Below are positions 1 through 6,945 of a stretch of DNA of 21,786 bases, piece by piece (within the stretch, counting starts at the first letter, position 1; each line of letters begins with the position of its first letter). The notes under the pieces were generated by a model. It saw nothing but the letters and a program-made list of their open reading frames with translations, made no database searches and was not told the origin of the DNA. The DNA is from Coriobacteriia bacterium (GTDB lineage: Bacteria; Actinomycetota; Coriobacteriia; Coriobacteriales; Atopobiaceae), in the NCBI GenBank assembly GCA_003150175.1, contig QAKZ01000054.1:1-21786 (forward strand), given 5' to 3'. The translations under genes were made by a program, and so were the position numbers.

Positions 1-450
1 CGTCGCGATGGCGGCATCGTCTACGACTACCACATGACGCTCGCGCTGGCCATGGGCGCCGACTTCATGATGCTCGGCCGCTATTTCGCGCGCTTCGACG
101 AGTCTCCGACCGAGCGCGTCAACGTCAACGGCCAGTACATGAAGGAGTACTGGGGCGAGGGCTCGGCGCGCGCCCGCAACTGGCAGCGCTACGACCTCGG
201 CGGCGCGGCGAAGCTCAGCTTCGTCGAGGGCGTTGACTCCTACGTGCCCTACGCCGGCACCCTGCACGACGGCGTCAACAGCACGCTCTATAAGGTCAAA
301 TCGACCATGTGCAACTGCGGCGCCAACTCCATCCCCGAGCTGCAGGAGAAGGCTCGCCTCACGCTGGTATCCTCCGTTTCGATCGTCGAGGGCGGCGCCC
401 ACGACGTCGTCGTCAAGGACCAGAGTCACCAGAGCGTGAGCTACCGCTAA
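1..450 (+). CDS. guaB: IMP dehydrogenase, C-terminal part (5' end outside window)
   Basis: This is the C-terminal 149 residues of IMP dehydrogenase, the cytosolic enzyme that oxidises IMP to XMP with NAD+ in guanine nucleotide synthesis. The frame is open from the first base. It begins with the IMP-binding segment ([19 protein letters not shown], then [14 protein letters not shown]). The mobile-flap segment [19 protein letters not shown] follows, then the typical tail [18 protein letters not shown] and [10 protein letters not shown]. The catalytic-cysteine loop and the CBS domains lie upstream of the window. The stop codon TAA is followed 30 bp later by a strong intrinsic terminator, so this is the last gene of its transcript. 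A GMP reductase is less likely because of the flap sequence. Family assignment is very secure. Confidence 0.95.
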   Translation, partial: RRDGGIVYDYHMTLALAMGADFMMLGRYFARFDESPTERVNVNGQYMKEYWGEGSARARNWQRYDLGGAAKLSFVEGVDSYVPYAGTLHDGVNSTLYKVKSTMCNCGANSIPELQEKARLTLVSSVSIVEGGAHDVVVKDQSHQSVSYR

Positions 451-480
451 GGCAAACTCGAAAACCATTGTTTGACATCG

Positions 481-512
481 CCCCGGGGCCCTTGCGGCCC
501 CGGGGCTTTTTG
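481..512 (+). terminator. Intrinsic terminator of guaB
   Basis: A perfect 10-bp GC-only stem (481-490 paired with 496-505, loop CTTGC) is followed by CTTTTTG. It lies 30 bp after the guaB stop. Confidence 0.9.
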
Positions 513-542
513 TCGACTCTTTGAAGGCGACAGGAATCCGTA

Positions 543-570
543 TTGACAGCGAGCTCGATAAGATCAAAAT
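543..570 (+). promoter_or_regulatory. Candidate promoter of the tetR-type gene
   Basis: TTGACA (543-548), a 16-bp spacer and CAAAAT (565-570) form a plausible sigma-A type promoter. Its -10 box touches the 13-bp operator palindrome at 570-582, so a bound repressor would block it. No transcript data; inferred from sequence. Confidence 0.45.
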
Positions 571-582
571 GAACATCGTTCA
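570..582. promoter_or_regulatory. Operator palindrome 1 (TetR-type regulator)
   Basis: TGAACATCGTTCA has perfect 5-bp arms around 3 bp. The same arms and spacing recur at 1202-1214 in front of the next gene, and both copies sit in the longer shared word AAAATGAACA (566-575 and 1198-1207). One copy in front of the regulator and one in front of its neighbour is the usual layout of an autoregulated TetR unit. Confidence 0.65.
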
Positions 583-598
583 CATTGGAGGTGGCACG

Positions 599-1156
599 AT
601 GAACACGGTCGTTACATCCAAAGAGGAGATCTTGAAGAAGAGCCGCGAGCTTATCCAGGAGAACGGATGGGCTTCGGTCAATATCCGCTCGGTCGCCGCC
701 GCCTGCGGTGTTTCGGTGGGTTCCATCTACAACTACTTCGAGTCGAAGTCGGCCCTGGTGAGCGCCACCGTCGAGAGCGTCTGGGAAGACATCTTCCATC
801 GTCCGGACGATGAGGCCGTCTTTGCGGACACGCTTTCGTGCGTCAAGTGGATGTTCGGGCAGCTCGGGTACGGCTGCGATCGATACCCGGGCTTCTTTAC
901 GCACCACTCGCTGGGGTTCATGCAGCAGGACGCGGCGGACGGCAAGCGGCAGATGCGTCAGGCATGGCTGCACATCCTCGACGAGCTTAAGGCGGTGCTG
1001 CTGCGGGACCCGAAGGTTCGCGCGGGCGCCTTTACCGGGGACCTTACGGCAGACGCCTTCGCTCAGGTGCTCTTCGCGCTTATGCTCTCGGCTGCCGTGA
1101 GGCAGGACTTCGACTCCTCTGCGGTTCTGGAGATCGTGCGTCGAACCATCTACTGA
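599..1156 (+). CDS. TetR/AcrR-family transcriptional regulator
   Basis: A 185-residue one-component DNA-binding regulator. The N-terminus carries the TetR helix-turn-helix: a helix starting at EEILKKSRELIQENGW (residues about 9-24), then SVNIRSVAAACGVSVGSIYNYFESKSAL (about 26-53), where GVSVGSIYNYFESK is the classic TetR recognition segment. The C-terminal ligand-binding half is divergent, so the inducer cannot be read. The start is the ATG at 599 because GGAGG lies at 587-591, 7 nt upstream; an upstream in-frame TTG at 521 has no such site and would run through the operator. Palindromes at 570-582 and 1202-1214 suggest it represses itself and the membrane protein downstream. It ends in its own terminator. 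Confidence 0.9.
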   Translation: MNTVVTSKEEILKKSRELIQENGWASVNIRSVAAACGVSVGSIYNYFESKSALVSATVESVWEDIFHRPDDEAVFADTLSCVKWMFGQLGYGCDRYPGFFTHHSLGFMQQDAADGKRQMRQAWLHILDELKAVLLRDPKVRAGAFTGDLTADAFAQVLFALMLSAAVRQDFDSSAVLEIVRRTIY

Positions 1157-1190
1157 AAAAGCACCCGCGAGCAGGCGGGTCTTTTTTTTT
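1157..1190 (+). terminator. Intrinsic terminator after the tetR-type gene
   Basis: A 6-bp stem, ACCCGC (1163-1168) with GCGGGT (1175-1180), is followed by C and nine T residues. It separates the regulator from the next gene, which therefore needs its own promoter near the second operator. Confidence 0.85.
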
Positions 1191-1201
1191 CGCCACCAAA
1201 A

Positions 1202-1214
1202 TGAACAATGTTCA
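1202..1214. promoter_or_regulatory. Operator palindrome 2 (TetR-type regulator)
   Basis: TGAACAATGTTCA matches the arms and spacing of the palindrome at 570-582. It lies between the terminator and the SD of the membrane-protein gene that starts at 1238, which places that gene in the likely regulon. Confidence 0.65.
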
Positions 1215-1237
1215 ATTTATTCGGTTAGGAGAATTTG

Positions 1238-1906
1238 ATGCAGGCTATCGTCGAAACATTATTTGATATTTGCTACCTTGCGACGGTTCTTTCCGTCGGT
1301 GTTCGAATGATCCGCGGAGCCAAGGGCTCGCGCCAGTTCGAGCTCTTCGGCTGGATGGCGGTTGTGCTCGGCGCGGGCGACTCCTTCCACCTCGTTCCCC
1401 GCGCGCTCGCCCTGTGCACCACCGGCCTCGGTTCCTTCGCCTTACAGCTGGGTCTCGGCAAGTGGATCACTTCGGTGACCATGACGGTGTTCTACGTCCT
1501 TCTTTACTACGTGTGGCGCGAGCGCTATGAGGTTGAGGGCAAAAAGTCGCTCACCGCGGCTGTGTACGCCTTGGCGGCCATCCGTGTCATCCTGTGCATG
1601 ATGCCGCAGAACCAGTGGCTCTGCGACCACTCGCCGCTCATCTGGGGCATCTACCGCAATATCCCCTTCGCCCTTCTTGGCATCCTCGTCATCGTGCTGT
1701 TCTATCGCAGCGCAAAAGAGAAGGGTGACGAGGCCTTCGGCTGGATGTGGCTCACCATCGTGCTCAGCTTCGGCTTCTACATCCCGGTCGTGCTGTGGGC
1801 CGAGGCGGTTCCCATGATCGGCATGCTGATGATCCCGAAGACCTGCGCCTATGTCTGGACCGTCATGATCGGCTACAACGCGATGAGCAAGGAGCTCCAG
1901 AACTAG
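1238..1906 (+). CDS. Seven-helix integral membrane protein, likely under TetR control
   Basis: A 222-residue hydrophobic protein that I cannot assign to a named family. About seven membrane segments are visible (roughly residues 5-22, 35-52, 75-95, 107-125, 138-158, 168-188 and 192-212), with short polar links. A charged motif, GAGDSFHLVPR, sits at the end of helix 2. Buried Asp and His in such a place can be functional, but I see no complete catalytic or transport signature. The start is the ATG at 1238 with AGGAG at 1227-1231, 6 nt upstream; the adjacent TTG at 1235 is too close to the SD. The operator at 1202-1214 and the preceding TetR gene suggest it answers the signal sensed by that regulator, perhaps as a transporter or a lipid- or stress-related membrane enzyme. 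That role is inference. Confidence 0.8.
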   Translation: MQAIVETLFDICYLATVLSVGVRMIRGAKGSRQFELFGWMAVVLGAGDSFHLVPRALALCTTGLGSFALQLGLGKWITSVTMTVFYVLLYYVWRERYEVEGKKSLTAAVYALAAIRVILCMMPQNQWLCDHSPLIWGIYRNIPFALLGILVIVLFYRSAKEKGDEAFGWMWLTIVLSFGFYIPVVLWAEAVPMIGMLMIPKTCAYVWTVMIGYNAMSKELQN

Positions 1907-1955
1907 CCCGACTTTGTAACCTGCGAGCGACGGGGGCAATACGGCGCACGATGCC

Positions 1956-1964
1956 TGCTACAAT
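1956..1964 (+). promoter_or_regulatory. Candidate extended -10 promoter of leuS
   Basis: TGCTACAAT combines an extended TGn with TACAAT (5 of 6 consensus). It lies about 39 bp before the leuS start. No convincing -35 box is visible, as is common for extended -10 promoters. Confidence 0.5.
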
Positions 1965-2002
1965 CAATAAGTTACCGTATGAGCAGGCAAAGGAGCGCTT
2001 TC

Positions 2003-4564
2003 ATGTGCGACGACGCTAAAAGCACCTTCGAGGTCCCGGCCTACGACGCCGAGGCCATCGAGACCAAATGGCAGAAGACGTGGGCCGACACGGAGCTCTA
2101 CAAGACCGATGAGGACCCCGCCAAGCCGAAGAAGTTCGTGATGGAGATGTTCCCGTACCCGTCGGGCGACCTCCACATGGGCCACGCGCGCAACTACACC
2201 ATCGGCGACGCCATGGCGCGCCAGGCGCGCATGCGCGGCTTCGACGTCCTCCACCCGATGGGCTTCGACGCCTTCGGTCTTCCCGCCGAGAACGCCGCCA
2301 TCAAGCACAACACCCAGGCGGGCGAGTGGACCCACCAGAACATCGCCCAGGCCGTCAAGACCATGAAGCGCATGGGCTTCTCCTACGACTACGACCGCAT
2401 GTTCAACACCTGCGACCCCGAGTACTACAAGTGGGGCCAGTGGATGTTCCTCAAGATGTGGGAGAAGGGCCTGGCCTATCGCAGCACCTCGCCGGTCAAC
2501 TGGTGTCCCTCTTGCAACACGGTCCTTGCCAACGAGCAGGTCGTCGACGGCAAGTGCTGGCGCTGCGGATCCGTGCCCGAGAAGCGCGAGCTCTCGCAGT
2601 GGTACCTGAAGATCACCGACTACGCCCAGGAGCTCCTCGACGACCTCGACCAGCTCGACGGCTGGCCCGAGAACGTCAAGGCGCAGCAGCGCAACTGGAT
2701 CGGCCGCTCCGAGGGCGCCGAGATCGACTTCGCGCTCGCGGCCGAGGACGGCGTGACGCCCACCGACCGCAAGATCACCGTCTTCACCACCCGCGCGGAC
2801 ACCCTCTTTGGCGTGAGCTTCTTCCTGCTCCCGCCCGAGAGCCCCCTTGCCGCCGAGCTCGTCGCCGGCACCGAGTACGAGGCCGCCTTTAAGGAGCTCA
2901 AGGCCGCGACCGAGAAGGTCAGCTCCGTCGACCGCCAGGGCTCCGAGCGCGAGAAGCACGGCGTCTTCACCGGCCGCTACGTCATCAACCCGATCAACGG
3001 CCGCCCGGCCCCGATCTGGGTCGCCGACTACGTCCTGATGGACTACGGCACCGGCGCCGTCATGGGCGTCCCCTGCGGCGACCAGCGCGACTTCGACTTC
3101 GCAAAGAAGTACGGCCTCGAGATCGCCCCGATCATCTGCGAGAAGGACGACCCGCTCTACGAGGAGCTCAAGGACGAGCGCGAGCTGCGCGTCACCTCCG
3201 TCGACTGGGACCACGCCATGGTCGCCGAGGGCTACCTCGTCCAGTCCGGCGAGTTTACCGGCATGAAGGGCGGCAAGCACTCCGAGGCGGTCGACGCCAT
3301 CATCAAGTGGCTCGGCGATCGCGGCATCGGTCGCGAGAAGGTCCAGTTCCGCCTGCGCGACTGGCTCATCAGCCGCCAGCGCTACTGGGGCAACCCCATC
3401 CCGATGATCCACTGCGACTGCTGCGGCGACGTGCCGGTGCCCTACGACCAGCTGCCCGTCACCCTGCCCGAGAACCTCGACCTCGGCGCCGGCGAGACCC
3501 TCGCCGAGTACGCGCCGTTCTACGAGACCACCTGCCCCAAGTGCGGCAAGCCGGCCAAGCGCATCACCGACACCATGGACACCTTCACGTGCTCCTCTTG
3601 GTACTACCTGCGCTATACCGACCCCCACAACGAGGAGCTGCCCTTCTCGAAGGCTGCCGTGGACCGTTGGATGCCCGTCGACAACTACATCGGCGGCATC
3701 GAGCACGCCATCCTGCACCTGCTCTACAGCCGCTTCTGGACCAAGGTCCTGCGCGACCTCGGCATGATCGACGTCGATGAGCCCTTCACCAACCTGCTTT
3801 GCCAGGGCATGGTCAAGGACGAGAACGGCGACGTCATGTCCAAGTCCAAGGGCAACGTCGTTCCTCCCTCGAGCGTGATCGGGCCCTACGGCGCCGACAC
3901 CATGCGTCTCGCGATCCTCTTCATCGCGCCGCCCGAGAAGGACTTCGACTGGGATCCCAAGGCCGTCGCCGGCGCGAACCGCTTCATCAAGCGTGCCTGG
4001 AACGTCGTGTGGCAGCTTGCCGAGAACGGACACGCGGGCGAGTTCGACCACAAGGCGCTCAAGGGCCACGCGGCCGCGCTGTTCCGCACCCTGAACGGGC
4101 TTGGCGATCGCAGCACCTCCGACTTCGACCGCGGCCAGTTCAACACGGCCATCAGCGCCGCCATGGAGATCGTCAACGCCGCGAGCAAGTACGTGGTCGA
4201 GACCCCGGCCGCCGATCGCGTCGCCGCGCTCGACTACCTCGTCGCCCGCGACATCGTCGCCATGCTCGCCCCGATTATCCCGCACTGGGCCGAGGAGCTC
4301 TACCATGAGGCCCTGCACCTCGACGGCTCCGTCTACAACGAGCCGTGGCCCGAGTTCGACCCCGAGCTCGCCAAGGCGGACGAGGTCGAGCTCGCCGTCC
4401 AGATCAAGGGCAAGGTCCGCGGTCACGTGACCGTCGCCGCCGACGCCTCCGACGACGAGTGCGCCGAGGCCGCAAAGGCCGCCGTCGCCGACCAGCTCGA
4501 GGGCAAGGACATCAAGAAGGTCATCGTCATCAAGGGCCGCCTGGTCAACATCGTCGCGATCTAG
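2003..4564 (+). CDS. leuS: Leucyl-tRNA synthetase
   Basis: Class I aminoacyl-tRNA synthetase that charges tRNA-Leu with leucine in the cytosol; 853 residues, the normal bacterial size. The HIGH motif is HMGH at residues 58-61 within YPSGDLHMGHARNYTIGD, and the KMSKS motif is MSKSK starting at residue 612. A zinc-binding knuckle with two CxxC pairs is seen in CPSCNTVLANEQ and CWRCG. The CP1 editing domain is present with the threonine-rich TTRADTLFG and the YGTGAVMGVPCGDQRD segment, so post-transfer editing is probably intact. A second cysteine-rich insert (CDCCG, CPKCGK) precedes the catalytic half. The start at ATG 2003 is favoured by AGGAG at 1991-1995, 7 nt upstream; the in-frame ATG at 1979 has no SD. 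It appears monocistronic. Confidence 0.97.
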   Translation: MCDDAKSTFEVPAYDAEAIETKWQKTWADTELYKTDEDPAKPKKFVMEMFPYPSGDLHMGHARNYTIGDAMARQARMRGFDVLHPMGFDAFGLPAENAAIKHNTQAGEWTHQNIAQAVKTMKRMGFSYDYDRMFNTCDPEYYKWGQWMFLKMWEKGLAYRSTSPVNWCPSCNTVLANEQVVDGKCWRCGSVPEKRELSQWYLKITDYAQELLDDLDQLDGWPENVKAQQRNWIGRSEGAEIDFALAAEDGVTPTDRKITVFTTRADTLFGVSFFLLPPESPLAAELVAGTEYEAAFKELKAATEKVSSVDRQGSEREKHGVFTGRYVINPINGRPAPIWVADYVLMDYGTGAVMGVPCGDQRDFDFAKKYGLEIAPIICEKDDPLYEELKDERELRVTSVDWDHAMVAEGYLVQSGEFTGMKGGKHSEAVDAIIKWLGDRGIGREKVQFRLRDWLISRQRYWGNPIPMIHCDCCGDVPVPYDQLPVTLPENLDLGAGETLAEYAPFYETTCPKCGKPAKRITDTMDTFTCSSWYYLRYTDPHNEELPFSKAAVDRWMPVDNYIGGIEHAILHLLYSRFWTKVLRDLGMIDVDEPFTNLLCQGMVKDENGDVMSKSKGNVVPPSSVIGPYGADTMRLAILFIAPPEKDFDWDPKAVAGANRFIKRAWNVVWQLAENGHAGEFDHKALKGHAAALFRTLNGLGDRSTSDFDRGQFNTAISAAMEIVNAASKYVVETPAADRVAALDYLVARDIVAMLAPIIPHWAEELYHEALHLDGSVYNEPWPEFDPELAKADEVELAVQIKGKVRGHVTVAADASDDECAEAAKAAVADQLEGKDIKKVIVIKGRLVNIVAI

Positions 4565-4585
4565 GGCCTGCGCCTATAAGTGGAC

Positions 4586-4631
4586 GCGCCCCGCGGCTCC
4601 TAGGGAATACTCCCTCGGCGCCGCGGGGCGC
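4586..4631 (+). terminator. Long nested hairpin after leuS, probable terminator without U-tract
   Basis: A perfect 11-bp GC-rich stem (4586-4596 with 4621-4631) encloses a second 5-bp hairpin (AGGGA, loop ATAC, TCCCT). The bases after it (CTATCATTTGG) contain no T run, so termination would have to be factor-assisted or the hairpin has another role such as 3'-end protection. Confidence 0.55.
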
Positions 4632-4637
4632 TATCAT
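4632..4637 (+). promoter_or_regulatory. Candidate -10 box for the small membrane protein
   Basis: TATCAT, preceded by GCGC, lies just after the hairpin and 43 bp before the ATG at 4680. The same GCGCTATCAT word occurs before the PucR-type gene (-10 box at 12748-12753). No clear -35 box is seen. Confidence 0.35.
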
Positions 4638-4679
4638 TTGGTTGATGAAGTCGCAGAAGGTCTGGGAGGTTTTCTTCTC

Positions 4680-4883
4680 ATGGGCAAAATCGGAGAGAAG
4701 AACAGCTGGTTCAAGCCGAACTTCTGGACGCTCGCGTACCTCGACGAGGCAGCTCGGTCGCGCGGCAATGAGCAGCCGGTCACGTTCGGGGGCTGCCTTG
4801 CGGCTGTGGGCGCGACGGTGGCCGCGTTCGCGCTTCTTATCTTTCTGATTTGGCTGCTTCCGACGCTCGCCTCGATCATGTAG
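4680..4883 (+). CDS. Small single-pass membrane protein (67 aa)
   Basis: A short protein with a soluble, aromatic and charged N-terminal part (SWFKPNFWTLAYLDEAARS, residues about 9-27). One C-terminal membrane helix follows (GGCLAAVGATVAAFALLIF, then LIWLLP, residues about 37-62). I do not recognise the family. The ATG at 4680 is chosen because GGAGG lies at 4665-4669, a somewhat long 10 nt upstream; an in-frame TTG at 4638 falls on the candidate promoter and is less likely. The gene ends 9 bp from the convergent P1-peptidase gene with no terminator between them, so antisense overlap of the two transcripts is possible. The reading frame has normal codon use and an SD, so I think it is real, but no function can be assigned. 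Confidence 0.65.
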   Translation: MGKIGEKNSWFKPNFWTLAYLDEAARSRGNEQPVTFGGCLAAVGATVAAFALLIFLIWLLPTLASIM

Positions 4884-4892
4884 CTGCGGCGA

Positions 4893-5933
4893 TCAGAGGA
4901 ACTCCGTGAGGCTGTGGTAGACGGTGCCGTCGAGCCCGGTCGCGGCATCGGCCTCAACGAGCGAGTCGAGCACCGCCTCCTCGGTCGCCTCCGCGCAGGC
5001 ACGGAAGAACGCGTCGAGCGACTCTTCCGGCACGCGCCCGCAGACGGGCAACGCACCGTCTTCCGCACCCATCGAAAGCCCCGTCGTGAAGCCGAGGAAG
5101 ATGTCGCCCGAGCCGTGGCCCATGTATGAGCCGCAGCGCACGAGGCCGACGGTCGCGCGGCGGATCACGCGCCCGAGCTGCCTCGACGAGAGCGGGGCGT
5201 CGGTGGCGACGACGACCATGACCGAGCCCTTCTCGGGGGCGCGGGCGTCGGTGTCCTCCGCGATCCGTTCGAGGATCTGCGGCCCCATATGGCGGCCGCA
5301 GACCATGAGGTCGGGCATGCGGCCGAAGTTGGTCTGCACAAGTACGCCCACGGTCCAGGCGCGCCCGCCTACTTCGACGAGTCGGGAGGAGCTGCCGATG
5401 CCGCCCTTGAGGCCGAAGCAGACAGTCCCGCGTCCCGCGCCGACGGCGCCGTGAGCGAAGTCCTTGCTCGCGTTGTCGATGGCGGCGAGCACCTCTTTCG
5501 TGTCTACGGGCCTGGCCTGGATGCGGCTGATGCGCCCGTCGTTCGTCTCGCCGACCACGGGGTTCACGCTCTGGGGGAGCGCGTACCCCGCGCGCTCTTC
5601 TTCTCGCAGGGCGTTCTCGACCAGCGCGTCCGCGACGCGGCCGACGTTCATCGTGCCGGTGAGCGCGATGGGCGTCTCGAGGTAGCCGAGCTCGGCGACC
5701 TGGACGGTGCCGCAGGTCTTGCCGAAGCCGTTGAGGGAATGGGCGGCGGCCACGGGCCGGGTGGAGAACACCGGGCCCTCGCAGGGGACGACGACCGTCA
5801 CGCCTGTGTGCAGCCCACGGCCGGGGTCTTCTATGGTCGAGTGGCCGACCTTGACGTCCGCGACGTCGGCAATGCTGTTGCGCTGTCCGTGAGGGAGCGA
5901 CCCTACCGAAAGCCCGTATGACTCGATGCCCAT
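4893..5933 (-). CDS. P1-family (S58, DmpA-like) N-terminal nucleophile peptidase
   Basis: A 346-residue member of the DmpA/BapA family. These self-cleaving N-terminal-nucleophile hydrolases act as aminopeptidases, esterases or beta-peptidases. Family motifs run in order: the VKVGHSTI start region (residues about 27-34), NGFGKTCG (68-75), VVGETNDG (126-133), GAVGAGRGT then CFGLKGGIGSSSR (162-184), and the self-cleavage site G236-S237 in EKGSVMVVVATDAPLSSRQL. Ser237 would become the new N-terminal nucleophile. Start at 5933: reading leftward, GGAAGGAG precedes the ATG at good spacing. It is second in a leftward pair, 33 bp after the amidotransferase gene, so the two are probably co-transcribed. 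No signal peptide is seen, so the protein is expected in the cytosol. The true substrate is unknown. Confidence 0.92.
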   Translation of the reverse strand: MGIESYGLSVGSLPHGQRNSIADVADVKVGHSTIEDPGRGLHTGVTVVVPCEGPVFSTRPVAAAHSLNGFGKTCGTVQVAELGYLETPIALTGTMNVGRVADALVENALREEERAGYALPQSVNPVVGETNDGRISRIQARPVDTKEVLAAIDNASKDFAHGAVGAGRGTVCFGLKGGIGSSSRLVEVGGRAWTVGVLVQTNFGRMPDLMVCGRHMGPQILERIAEDTDARAPEKGSVMVVVATDAPLSSRQLGRVIRRATVGLVRCGSYMGHGSGDIFLGFTTGLSMGAEDGALPVCGRVPEESLDAFFRACAEATEEAVLDSLVEADAATGLDGTVYHSLTEFL

Positions 5934-5966
5934 GATGTCTCCTTCCGGCCAGGCCGGCGCTTCTTG

Positions 5967-6827
5967 CTAGTTGAGGACCTTCGCCCAATCGTCCCCGAAC
6001 TTGCGGCGCAGGTCGAGGATCGCCTCGCAGAACACATAACCGTGCGGTGTCGAGGTGCGCACGAGGCGCCCTTCTTTGTAGGCGATCAGGCGGTTCTTGG
6101 GCACGGGGCGCCATTGCGGTGCCTCCGCCTCGTCGCCGAGCGGCGTCGTCGAGAAGACGATCGCGTCTGCGGAGAGCTGGCGGAAGTGCAGCGTGTCGAC
6201 GTTCGTGTTCGTGTGGACGTAGGTGTACTCTCCGTCGTCGATGATGAGGTTCAGGCGGTTCAGGTTGCTGATCTGCGCGATCGCCTCGGAGAGCGCTTGG
6301 AAGCGCGTGTCGAAGCCGAGGTCGCCGCCCGAGCGCATCGCCGCCTCGTTGACGACGTCGATGAGGAAGAGAAGGGCGCGCTCCGAGTCGGTCTGGCCGG
6401 CCTCCCTGCGGTCGTAGGTGGCAAGAAGCCCCTCGTTGAAGAGGATGCCGTTGTGGATGAGGGTCCATTCGCGCCCGGAGATGTCGGTCGCGTAGAACGG
6501 GTGGCAGTTCTCGTGCACGGTGTTTCCGCAGGTGGAAAGGCGTATATGAGCCTCGAGCCGGCAGGAGTCGATCTCGTGCGCGCAAAACTCGCCCATGGCG
6601 GCCGATCTCCAGGCTGCGATGGGCTCTCGGTAGAGGAAGACGTCGCTGTCGTCGCCGAGATCTTCGGGTATGGGAAGCGTCTGCGCAGGTGCAGAGGTGT
6701 TTGTGCAGGACTTGCGCCAAGTGATGCCCCAGCCGTCCTTGTGCTTATGGCTATGTGAGAAGAACTCCTCGAGGTAGGCGTTGGCCCGCATGGGCCTCGC
6801 GGCGTTGACGGCAAACAGCTCGCACAC
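5967..6827 (-). CDS. Class II glutamine amidotransferase (YafJ-like)
   Basis: A 286-residue stand-alone class II glutamine amidotransferase (GATase_4 type). These enzymes carry the catalytic cysteine at position 2, exposed when the initiator methionine is removed. The frame shows this directly: a GTG at 6827-6825 is followed by TGC, giving (M)CELFAVNAARP, and GAGGAGGG lies about 9 nt upstream. Longer upstream reading would bury the cysteine, so the GTG start is strongly preferred. Other family features are HKDGWGITW (about residues 29-37), HIRLSTCGNTVHENCHPF and WTLIHNGILFNEG, which form the glutamine-binding and oxyanion region. It leads the leftward pair with the P1-family peptidase and is divergent from the M18 aminopeptidase. 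The acceptor substrate of the released ammonia is unknown. Confidence 0.92.
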   Translation of the reverse strand: MCELFAVNAARPMRANAYLEEFFSHSHKHKDGWGITWRKSCTNTSAPAQTLPIPEDLGDDSDVFLYREPIAAWRSAAMGEFCAHEIDSCRLEAHIRLSTCGNTVHENCHPFYATDISGREWTLIHNGILFNEGLLATYDRREAGQTDSERALLFLIDVVNEAAMRSGGDLGFDTRFQALSEAIAQISNLNRLNLIIDDGEYTYVHTNTNVDTLHFRQLSADAIVFSTTPLGDEAEAPQWRPVPKNRLIAYKEGRLVRTSTPHGYVFCEAILDLRRKFGDDWAKVLN

Positions 6828-6866
6828 GTTCTTCTTCCCTCCTCGGTCTGCTGGGCGGTGCCCCTT

Positions 6867-6872
6867 ATGGTA
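6867..6872 (-). promoter_or_regulatory. Candidate -10 box for the leftward amidotransferase-peptidase pair
   Basis: Read on the minus strand, TACCAT lies 40 bp before the GTG start at 6827. No clear -35 box; a weak call made only from position and sequence. Confidence 0.3.
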
Positions 6873-6901
6873 GCCAATGGCGCGGCAAGGCGGCGCTGCG
6901 G

Positions 6902-6910
6902 TGTTAGACT
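6902..6910 (+). promoter_or_regulatory. Candidate extended -10 of the M18 aminopeptidase gene
   Basis: TGTTAGACT reads as TGn plus TAGACT (4 of 6 consensus), 36 bp before the ATG at 6946. Weak but well placed. Confidence 0.35.
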
Positions 6911-6945
6911 CGAAACCGTTGAATAACCGGCAGGAAGAAGGACAT

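Noticed and set aside
1964..4426. Long minus-strand open frame (about 820 codons) opposite leuS
   Set aside because: It is the antisense shadow of GC-rich leuS codons: low complexity, rich in Val, Leu, Gly and Asp, with no SD or family motif. leuS is unmistakable on the plus strand.
4954..6720. Minus-strand frame of 588 codons across the P1 peptidase and amidotransferase
   Set aside because: It is Arg/Pro/His-rich and low in complexity, in a different frame from two well-recognised enzymes that occupy the same strand.
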